From Triatoma infestans (taxonomy: Eukaryota > Arthropoda > Insecta > Hemiptera > Reduviidae): a stretch of 64,000 nt of DNA. This document shows positions 35,775 to 44,611 of this stretch, piece by piece. The DNA is taken from contig JAAEAF010003838.1 of NCBI GenBank assembly GCA_011037195.1, forward strand, positions 108,155 to 172,154. The letters run 5' to 3'. Under the pieces are notes generated by a model. It searched no databases. It was not told the origin of the DNA and was given only the letters and a program-made list of their open reading frames with translations. Each line of letters begins with the position of its first letter. Within the stretch, counting starts at the first letter, position 1. The position numbers and the translations under genes are program-made.

Positions 35775-36180
35775 TTCTATCGAGGAGGTACTGCAATCGT
35801 GTCAATTTTCGATATCGCATTTTCACCGGAAATATAAGTTTTGAGATCTCTGAGTCCGATTAAATGGATTTTAACAATCGATCTGTGTGCGTACATATAT
35901 ATATATTATCATAACGTAAAAAGGAAAATCGTAGAAAGTTCAAACATGATAAAGTTCCACCAGCGGATCCTGACAATATGTTTTTGGTCAGCCGGAATCG
36001 ATCAACCAGAAGTACTATTTTACTGTATGCATTTTTCAGTTTTTAGAGATTTTTCTCAAAAACGACTTCAACGATTTTCTTTAAACTTGGTGTATCAACT
36101 GCGCATAAAGAGAGCTACAATTTTCCTTTGAAACATTCCTTAGGGAAAATTCGTTTAAAAGGGGATGATGCTATTCACGG
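35775..36180 (-). repeat. family X, reverse, 3' half
   Basis: Landmarks: tactgcaatcgtgtcaattt, tcgatatcgcattttcaccg, gaaatataagttttgagatc, ctgagtccgattaaatggat, aaaacgacttcaacgatttt and aacattccttagggaaaatt. Confidence 0.75.
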
Positions 36181-37183
36181 GTTAGTGGCTAAACTGCTAT
36201 TTTAATTAATTGTATGATCTTATAATTTATGTAATATTTAATAAGAATCAAACCAATTCTATACAATCAATTATTCAACTTAATTAGTACCAAAATTCCG
36301 TTTAAAATATTTAAGTTCCTTCATCAATTGAGAGACTAGTTCAACAGTCTTTAACTGGCATTTCAGCTTCACTATTTAAAGTTTTCAACACTCAGCTGAC
36401 ACAGGTTTTCACACTGTCGACACAGTCAGTGATAAAAGAATTTAAAATTGGAAATCAAGCGTCTCTAAAGAAACTTGATGAACCAGATTCCGACTATGAA
36501 AGAAACCCCTAGGGGTAATTCATGTTCAGGAACCCCTATTAGAATTGTGGTAAAAGAAGCAAACGCTGTGATGGACCTTAAATTGCCAATATTTTTTAAT
36601 GATTTCAAACTTAATAATTTACATTAAAAGTTCCTACTTCGATTAAACAACTTACTGTGACTTTGACGAGGTTCGCCTCTTATGGTCTGTTTTCGTTAAT
36701 TACCAAAATTAGTAGCTTACATTGGACAGAGCTCTCAACGTAATTTGCTAGTACTAGCGTCATACTTTTTTCTTTTAATGAAATCATTACTTTTATAACG
36801 TAATAGATAAAAGGAAACATTTACAGTTGAATTATTAAAATAATAAAAAAAGAATAGTTATTTATTTGGCAAGAGGATGGTAAAATGGCACTTTTACACA
36901 CTCGAGTTCATGTTTGTTTTGTGTGCGTATGGCAACTAAACGAGAGCTGTAAAAACCTTTACTCTCGTGTGAAATATTACATATATGTATATACTTCTTT
37001 TTTGAAACAGTTAAAAATCATAACAAAAAAAGAATCATAAAACTTTGTTACCATGGAGAATGGTTCTATTTTAATGAAAAAAAAGAGGATTGTAATAATT
37101 AAATAAATAAATAATGGTGATTGTTAATATTCGAGAAAATTATCTATTGGTTTAAAGAACTCTAATTGAATGGTATGCTGATT
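36181..37183. other. AT-rich stretch, nothing recognised
   Basis: No ORF or repeat family identified; homopolymer-rich. Confidence 0.4.
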
Positions 37184-37198
37184 GTAAAATATGGTAAA

Positions 37199-38576
37199 TT
37201 ATTATTATTTGTCTGCGGGGAGCACCAAGCCCTACGCTATCCAAAGCCCCACTGGACCCATTACCCCAAGAAAAACGTCAACAAATCGGGTGTAAAACAA
37301 ATAATATCTAGACCCGGGACTAACACACCTAAGATTAACTGCAGTCCGAACAAATCGGACAATAACCTTAAAGGGAAATGGCCTAAGCTCTTCTCCAGAC
37401 ATCCTGTCCGACCAAAGGTTCTAAACCTAATTTCCCCACAAACTAAGCAATCTGTCATAAAATGGACGGGTGTTTCCTCCTCTGTCCCACAGACTCTACA
37501 AAGTGGATCCGGCATGACCTCCATTGCGTATAGATGTCTACTTTAACCGCAATGTCCAGTAAGGTTTCCTACCAGATGCCTAACAGAGTTCCATGAAAGA
37601 CACAGCAATGTCTCACTAATAACCTACCGGACCCCCAATGAGCAATTTGGACGGCCGTCAACCAAGCGTGCTCATCCGTAGGGATGAATGCTCTGAAGCT
37701 ATCAATGTCTGGAAACCGGGCAACGGCCTTGTCATCCTTTAATTGCTTATGCTCGCCACGCTTGGAGAGTTAGGCACATCACGATCTCAGATTCTTTAGG
37801 TTAGTTTTTCAGTTTTTTATTCTAATTTATAAAACTACGTTTGATTTATTTAACCATTAGTTGGGTTAATACTTTTATTTATTTTCCTATCTCATTCCAG
37901 TTCTGTTTTAGTTCTAGTATAATTCTTGCTTTCTTTTTCATCATTTTTCCTTTTTTTTATTATTTTTCGTTTTTCTGTTATCGCTGTAAACACTGGCAGA
38001 CGGTTCTTTGCCATGCTTCTGTACTCAAGTATTATATCATCTATTGTATTATTTTTAAAATAAAGTACTTATAATAATAATAATAATAATTTCTGAAAGC
38101 CAAACAGCCATGTGCCTGAAGCCACACCAACAGCAGGCTCTGGACTAATAAATGGGAGAGAGGCGCCTAATTTGGCAAACCTATCCACCTCCTCATTCCC
38201 AAAAATTTCCATATGACCTGGTACCCAGACTGGAAGCACATCCTTCATAGAAGAAATCTCTTCCAGTCTTTGAGAACATTCCAGTACCTACCTAAAAGTA
38301 AAGACACATGAATTCAGTGCCTTCAACGCAGCTTGACTGTTCGAACACATACAAACATCTTTTAAGTTAGTGTTACATATCCATTCATCCAAAATACAAC
38401 AAAGAATAGCAAGAACTTCAGTTTGGAAAACTGTGGTCCATTCACGATGAGATACTGCCGTGTGATCTCTGGTCTCAAAATAGACCGCAGCTCCAGACCT
38501 ACCGTCCATTCTGGAACTGTCCGTGTAACACCGGAAGGAATTATCAGGTATCACACCGGACGGAATGATCGAAAAC
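37199..38576 (-). pseudogene. I/R1/Loa-like LINE 3' end with RNase H, 15-bp TSD
   Basis: gtaaaatatggtaaa is present at 37184-37198 and 38577-38591 and brackets the element. Minus-strand content, 5' to 3': an RNase H domain at 38550-38300 with CYTDSSRMDGRSGAAVYFE and FQTEVLAI, then MCSNSQAALKAL, where the usual active-site Asp of the SDSQAAL box is Asn; then a nested LINE end; then a C-terminal CCHC knuckle CRVCGTEEETPVHFMTDC (C-x2-C-x8-H-x4-C) at about 37505-37450; then a 3' UTR ending in a short (TAA)n tail. It is 5'-truncated (no RT) and frame-broken. The same family is at 18005-18836. Confidence 0.85.
37720..38090 (+). mobile_element. nested LINE 3' end (+)
   Basis: Interrupts the RNase H-bearing LINE: the sequence on either side is contiguous in the 18-kb copy. 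It contains gtaaacactggcagacggtt (the shared 3' UTR block), AATAAA-like aaaataaagta and a (TAA)n tail ending near 38090. Flanks tctggaaacc and tctgaaagcc look like an imperfect 10-bp TSD. Confidence 0.7.
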
Positions 38577-38724
38577 GTAAAATATGGTAAAAACAATACT
38601 TAATTTAAGCATCTACATCTGAATATTATTATTATAATTCAGTTGCAAACATCAAAATCTGAAAATATTTTTAATCCCTAATAATTTGGAAACTTTTATT
38701 TCTACTTAACCTTAATGCTTTGGT

Positions 38725-39165
38725 AAGGAGAAAAAGTAATGCGATATGTCAAATTTTCGATACCGAATTTCCACCGGAAATACCCACGTAGCGCCCCATG
38801 AGTCCGAAAAAGTGTTTTCTGTTTTTTAGGTCTGTGCATATATGGGTATAACTCAAAAAATCGGTCAAACTGAAGTATTACTTCATTGAATTAATTTTTC
38901 AGTGTTTTATTTTGCTAATTACTAAACAAACAACGGCTACAACGATTTTCTTCAAACCTATTTTATCAACCATAAAAATAAAAAATATTTTTTTTTTGTA
39001 ATGATGTTATAATCTTTCAATAATGTAACGACGATTTCTATTAAACATGGAATACTAAAAACCAAGATATTACCCTCGTCACTATAATTTGAAGCATTTT
39101 TCCTGGAAAAATTGATTTTTCTAGTGATCTGATGAAGGAAAAGGGGAGAGAATCTGTGATATTTT
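38725..39165 (-). repeat. family X, reverse
   Basis: Landmarks: aaggagaaaaagtaatgcga, aattttcgataccgaatttc, caccggaaatacccacgtag, gagtccgaaaaagtgttttc, ggctacaacgattttcttca and gcatttttcctggaaaaatt. Confidence 0.75.
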
Positions 39166-40185
39166 ATTTCAAATGTTATTGGGGATGACCACATTTGTCG
39201 CATGCGCTGAGAACCCTCCCATGACCGCAACCACCACTACTTCTTGTGTTCATTGTGCTAAGTGCAAATAAACATGCAGTAAAAATTCCAAGTTTAAAAA
39301 GTTTGTTATGATTATTTGGTTAACTTGGAGAATGATTCTGTAATATAATAACGTAAATGGATAATGTAACTTTAAATGAAAAAAATAGAACTTTAATTGA
39401 AGGACTATTTTTATGACAATATTATTGCTTATGTTTAGTGAAGTTTATATTATTTGTTGTATTCATTAAAAACCTTTAATTTAAGGAATTACACTTTATA
39501 TATTCTAATATATTTTAATAATTTTTAACCTTCCTGAAAAAATTGTGAAATGGCCACACTGGGATTATTTTCAGTCTCTAGTGATTAACAAACTTTTTTA
39601 ATCTCCTCTGATTAAAATTGCAACATTGATCATTCACTGGTTTTAGTGTAGAATAATTATGATCAGATTATTTACAGCCAAAAGATTTTTTTTTTTTCTT
39701 TTTGTTAAATAGACGTAAGAGTAGACAGTTTAAAAATGTGTGATGTATGAGAGAGACAGGTGTACTTATTGCTGAGATGTTGAGTTAGAGGTCAAAGGTT
39801 CAGCCGTCACAGGATTGGCGAGTGTGGGCGCACTTTGACCTGGGAGCGCTCTCTGTTCCCTTGTTCATGCTTTCTCGCCCGTTCCTATCAATACTCTGTT
39901 CAGCTTGCTGGGTCGCTTTCTCTCTCTCTCGACCACTGCTCGTTAGGTCTCCCGACTACACTATCATACAGATAATTTTATTAATTTGAAACTAGAGATA
40001 AATAAATTATGTAGGCATGTGTGAACACAATTATTCTATTAGTTATAATCCTTATAATTAAAAAAATAAACAGTTCACTAGCTAATAATATAAACTATTT
40101 ATAGAACATTAATTGGGCCATGTGTTTTAAAAAGCTTTCATTTACTGCAGTAAAAATACAATTTATTATAAAATTGGCAATTTTT
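39166..40185. other. intergenic stretch with a GC-rich patch (39770-39960)
   Basis: Mostly AT-rich. The patch at 39770-39960 is GC-richer than its surroundings, not shared with any other part of the window, and carries the nuclear-receptor-like sites listed separately plus a CT-rich run (tttctctctctctcgacc). Confidence 0.4.
39789..39842. promoter_or_regulatory. candidate nuclear-receptor response elements (DR1-like pair)
   Basis: aggtcaaaggttca (39789-39802) is two AGGTCA-like half-sites in DR1 arrangement. cactttgacct (39831-39841) is the reverse of aggtcaaagtg. Such sites bind HNF4/RXR(USP)-class receptors in animals. Sequence match only; chance occurrence is possible. Confidence 0.3.
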
Positions 40186-40189
40186 TTTT

Positions 40190-41120
40190 TCACCTTCTCT
40201 TATTCTGTACGAGATCATTCGTGCAATTTTCGTAAATGAATTTTGCACTGGAACTACATGCTCAGATCTCCTAGGAGCAAAAAAAAGCGGATGACACGTG
40301 AATATGTATATTTATGTTTCGATAGAACAATTATTTAAAAAATGGAAAAATTGCAGGAAGCTGAAACATAATATTCCGTTTAGGTAGACCACCACTATAT
40401 CTGACAAGTTTTTGGTTAAAATCCATCCACCGGAAGTTCTTGCTACTTTACTGACAGTTTTTCATGATTTTCTCCAAAATAACTCCGATTACAATGGACA
40501 AGGATAATGAGTTTCGGTCTTTTTTTAAAAATAAAAAAATTTTTTGCCACCGTTTCGACAAATATATAGTCTTTGTCAAGGCATAAAAATAAGAAATGTT
40601 AAAAAATCTTCAAAACATGACAACTTTAACTTATATTTTAGGAAAAATAAATAGATGGGAACCCATCAACATCACAGAGAATAGTGTATGTTTTAAAGAT
40701 TTTTTTAAATTTCTTATTTTTATGCCTTGATAAACTCAATATATTTGTCGAAACGTTGGCAAAAATTTAAGATTTTTTATATTTTTAAAAAAGACCGAAT
40801 CTCCACTATCCTTATCCATCATTTAAGTGCGGTCGAGAAGAATCTTCCATAACTCCGATTATCTTTAAACTTCATATATATTACGTATGGAACATAAATG
40901 CCTATCAATTTTATTTGAAGCATTTCTCCTGGAAAAATAATTTTTTGGAGGGTTTCTGGAGGATATCAATTTGGAGCATTGAGATATCAATTGTCTGACG
41001 TTCCATTTCCGTATAGTATGCACTTCTCTAACCTATATTATATTAATGTACATTAATTAGCAGCACCGCTAAAATTCCAAATTTGAAGAAAATGGGTAAT
41101 CCGGAAATGTTACTTTACAA
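40190..41120 (-). repeat. family X, reverse, interrupted by fold-back element
   Basis: Landmarks: tcaccttctcttattctgta, gtgcaattttcgtaaatgaa, gatctcctaggagcaaaaaa, aaatccatccaccggaagtt and tttctccaaaataactccga. It resumes after 40849 with ataactccgattatctttaa and gcatttctcctggaaaaata. Confidence 0.75.
40492..40848. mobile_element. 357-bp fold-back element with 13-bp TSD
   Basis: ataactccgatta at 40479-40491 is repeated at 40849-40861, and excision restores family X. The arms (about 40495-40620 and 40690-40830) are long inverted repeats: ggataatgagtttcggtctt against the reverse complement of aagaccgaatctccactatcc cut accordingly, tttcgacaaatatat, tcaaggcataaaaataagaaa. Each arm bears TTGA-[GACAAA..TTTGTC or variant]-GAAACG, related to but more degenerate than the other hairpin motifs. 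No ORF. Confidence 0.85.
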
Positions 41121-41129
41121 AATAGGTTT

Positions 41130-41880
41130 TTGGGATTTTTTGTGTGGAAAGGGTAAGCTTTTGTTATTGTTTCACTTCTACTTCATATGAAATTGAGTTT
41201 TCACTGGTAATACGTGTTTTGATGTCTCCTGAGTATGAAAAAAATGTTCTTAACGAAAAGTCACACAAAGTGTGTGTGTTTATCAAAAAGAAAAAAATCA
41301 TAGGAAACTCAAACACATATATTTATTGTGACAAAAATTTTTAATTCATTGGCCCCCCCTCTCCATCCGGAAGTGGGATTTAACTGAATTTTTTTTCCTC
41401 AGTTTTTCGCAGTTTTCTGGAAAAAGACACGAACGATTTTCTTTAAACTTTGAGTTCTCTACACTTACTGATAGCTCTCACTTTTATTTGAAACATTTTC
41501 TTGGAAAAATTTATCCTTTAGCTTTTCTCTAAAATACTATTTCGCTGTAACCGGACGTGGATAACTACAAAATAGGTTTTTAGGTTTTTTTTTAATTTTC
41601 TTGAAAACGATGTCAAGATTTCTTTTAAACTTGGAATTCTAACTGCACAGTTATGATGAACCTTCAATTTTTGCAACCAAGTATGGTGTCAAGGGGTAGG
41701 TCCCTTAGAATCCTTTGAAACATCCATGGGTTTGAAAAATGGATGCTTGTTAATCCAAATAGCGTTCGCTATATTCATAAATAATACATACGATTATCTG
41801 GAGGGAGTTATTAGGATTCAGGGCAGTATTTTGTTTGGGATAAACTGTTTCAAACATAAGTGATCAGTTTAGATATATAC
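41130..41880 (-). repeat. family X, reverse copies, diverged
   Basis: Landmarks: tgaaattgagttttcactgg, taatacgtgttttgatgtct, cctgagtatgaaaaaaatgt, tccggaagtgggatttaact, acgaacgattttctttaaac, and a second partial copy with gtcaagatttcttttaaact. Confidence 0.65.
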
Positions 41881-42191
41881 GAGTATATTTGCAGTTAGCA
41901 TTCCTAATTTTCATCAAAGTCGTCCATAAATAATGAAAAAAAGCTCTGAAACTTATTCCGTATAGTTGCACTTCTGGGAATTCGAACAAGAAATTCTAAC
42001 ATACTAGGAAAGCTTAATTTTCTCCAAAGTCTTCTCCAACTTAAATTCTTCAGAAATTAATTTTCCGGGAAGTGCATAGATGGTATGCGAAGTTAAAAGA
42101 GAAATTGCTGGTGCTTTTACTGAGAAAACGTAAAAATTTTATTGAAACATTCTTAATATGACTCAGAGTAATTTTAGCACATTCATAATAC

Positions 42192-42214
42192 ACCCAGACC
42201 CCGATTTGCATCGT
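42192..42214. repeat. Tigger left terminal inverted repeat
   Basis: CACCCAGACCCCGATTTGCA and three further bases match the inverted right end at 47832-47854 with two mismatches. Confidence 0.9.
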
Positions 42215-42617
42215 TAATTGAGGGCAAATTGAAACGACGCAAATCAAAACCAGTTTTTCCCATATATTTCTACAGATTTTTTTTTTTTTAATTTTTGCAT
42301 GCAAAATCCAAATTATTGTTAGTAATAACAACGTATAATTTATTACAACAAAAATTTTTAATCCATAATAAGATGAAGAATATATTTGAAATAAAACAAA
42401 AAATAATTCAACGAATTAAATTATAATTCCTTTTTTTATTCCAAACTTGCAGATTACTAGTGTTGACTGATTTGGTTGTCCTCTTGATTTTGTTAAAAAA
42501 TTATCCAATGTTTGCCTGGATTTTTACCGTTTTTTTTTTTAATAAATTTCTTTGTAACAATTTATAGCAACAGCTACGGAACTTGTCACTTTTTAACTAC
42601 GATTTTCGTCAGGATCA

Positions 42618-44115
42618 TTATCTGAAATTTTCTCTGACTATTTTCTCAATTATCTGATCACTGTCTCCATCGCCTGTGAATTGAGTTGCATCGCTTCTGA
42701 AATATGTCTCGTCGTTAACTTCTCTAACCATATGGGATGCAGCAGATTCGCCTTCTAACACATGCTCAATATTCAAAGCAATCAAACTTACTAAGCTCTT
42801 CATCTTGTGATACCAATAGCTCATTAATATCCTCCTCCTCCATACCTTCAAAGTTTGCTTCTCTGGCTGATTCAGCAAGTTCTTTATGAATAATTGGTAC
42901 AGCATTAACGTCTTCTTTATTCCACGAACGCATTCTGGCCATATTTCACGCCAAACTCCGTTCATACATGTTTGTTTTATTTCTATTCATGATAAGTTGA
43001 TATTTTCGATAGCCATCATAATGTTATCATTTTTCCAGAACTGTTTCATGGTAGGTGTATCCTCTCCATCACTTGCTGCGATAAGCCTAATCGTTCGCCG
43101 AAGATAATAATATCTAAAGTTGGATATAACACCTTGATCCATTTGTTGTAAGATGGTGGTGGCATTTGGAGGCATAAACACAACTTTTATATTTTCAGAA
43201 TAATCATACGCATAAATAGAATGTCATGGAGCATTGTCTAATAATAATAACATTTTAAAATCAATATTTTGTGCACAACAATAAGCTTTCAATTCAGGAA
43301 TAGCGCAATTTTCTAGCCAATCTTTGATCAGTGCTGCATTCATCCACGCTGTTTTATTCGCACGCCAACAAATTGGAAGAGTACTTTTCTCACATTTTTA
43401 AAAGCTCTTGGATTTTCAAAATGATAGACAAGAAAAGGCTTAAATTTAAAATCACCTACTGCGTTTCCTCCTAGAAGAATTGTAAGCCGGTCTCTATTGG
43501 CCCTATATCCAGGGCAGGATTTTTCAAACTTGTAAATGTACGTTCTATCTACTAGCCGTTTCAAAAAAACACCTGTTTCATTGACATTCAGAATTTGCTT
43601 AGCAGAATATTCACCTTCTTCAATAGTAGCTTTCAATTCAATTTTGAAATCATTTACAGCTGGAACATCTACACTGGCTGATTTTGCTTTAAGCGCTACA
43701 TTATGCAAATTTGCTCTAGTTTTGAAACATTCAAACCATCCTTTGCTAGCTTCAAATTCTTTTAAATTTCAGCGCTGCATGATGGTGAATTATGTTTAAT
43801 ATCATTAAAAATACTTATCGCATTGTTTTGAATCACCATTTTCTTGGTGGCATCCTCCGCTGATTTTGGTTTTCAATCCAAATTTCAAGAAGAGGCTCCA
43901 TTTTTACTATAAGCGGGTCTCTAATTTTAGTCATTTGTTTTGACTGCAATGGTGTAGCAGTTTCAGCAAAATCTTTAATTTGGTCAGCGGTTCTCACTGT
44001 ACTAGGAGCCAAACCAAGATTTCTTCCAATTTCAACAGTTTTTTCCCCCAGATTTAAAACGTTTTAAAATTTCCAATTTTTGTTCCAAACTAATCTGTTT
44101 CCGCTTTTGACTCAT
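42618..44115 (-). pseudogene. Tigger/pogo transposase, decayed
   Basis: CENP-B/jerky-like DDE transposase. The start (ATG, 44115-44113 on the minus strand) gives a basic N-terminus and Psq-type HTH (SQKRKQISLEQKLEILKRF; VEIGRNLGLAPSTVR). The CENP-B-type linker SKQMTKIRDP...MEPLLEIWIENQNQ follows, then the DDE domain. The first catalytic block reads LNVNETGVFLKR, where the family has NVDETG, so Asp is Asn (43582-43580). The second block, LLLLDNAP, keeps its Asp but is followed by a stop (43226-43224). The third, MPPNATTILQQMDQGVI, keeps its Asp. The C-terminus is WPECVRG and an acidic tail, ending near 42618. Several frameshifts and stops exist. About 500 codons in total, typical for Tigger. 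Catalytically dead twice over. Confidence 0.9.
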
Positions 44116-44138
44116 TTAAATTATTTTTCGCACTTTTT

Positions 44139-44270
44139 AAAGCTTCATTTTTACTTATTTTCAAAGTTTAATTTTTATTTATTTCTAAAGTTTCATTTTC
44201 GTTTATTTTCAAAGTTTCATTTTTATTTATTTTTAAAGTTTAATTTTTACTTAATTTTAAAGTTTCTATT
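44139..44270. repeat. 24-bp minisatellite, 5.5 units
   Basis: aaag starts at 44139, 44163, 44187, 44211, 44235 and 44259, an exact 24-bp period. Unit consensus is close to aaagtttcatttttatttat plus tttc. It lies just upstream of the transposase start. The Phe/Leu-rich forward ORF across it is an artefact. Confidence 0.95.
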
Positions 44271-44422
44271 GTTTATTAATAATTTTACCTCGTCTTTCGG
44301 GGAAAATATTTCTTTATTTTTTTCATTATTCATAATTTATATTAATTTTCATTCAGTTTCCACAAATCATTTTTATTTATCATCCAGGAACTGTCTTAAC
44401 TTATTCAACCGAGTCTATTGTC

Positions 44423-44494
44423 GTTATTTTTGTGAATACTGTTATTTTTGTAAGCATTGTCATTTTTGTAAGTACTGCTATATTTGTAAAGACT
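44423..44494. repeat. 18-bp tandem repeat, 4 units
   Basis: Units start at 44423, 44441, 44459 and 44477 (gttatttttgtaagtact-like). They could be read as a CYFCK-type hexapeptide repeat, but no other sign of coding is present. Confidence 0.9.
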
Positions 44495-44611
44495 TATATG
44501 TAATTGTAAAGATTATACTTAGAATGTACATTCCTTCCACTCCCTCGTCCCCTTTCCTTACTCCTATTCTTTTCTCCTTCTTCATGAGTCCAGTTTTCCT
44601 TACTTTCCCTC

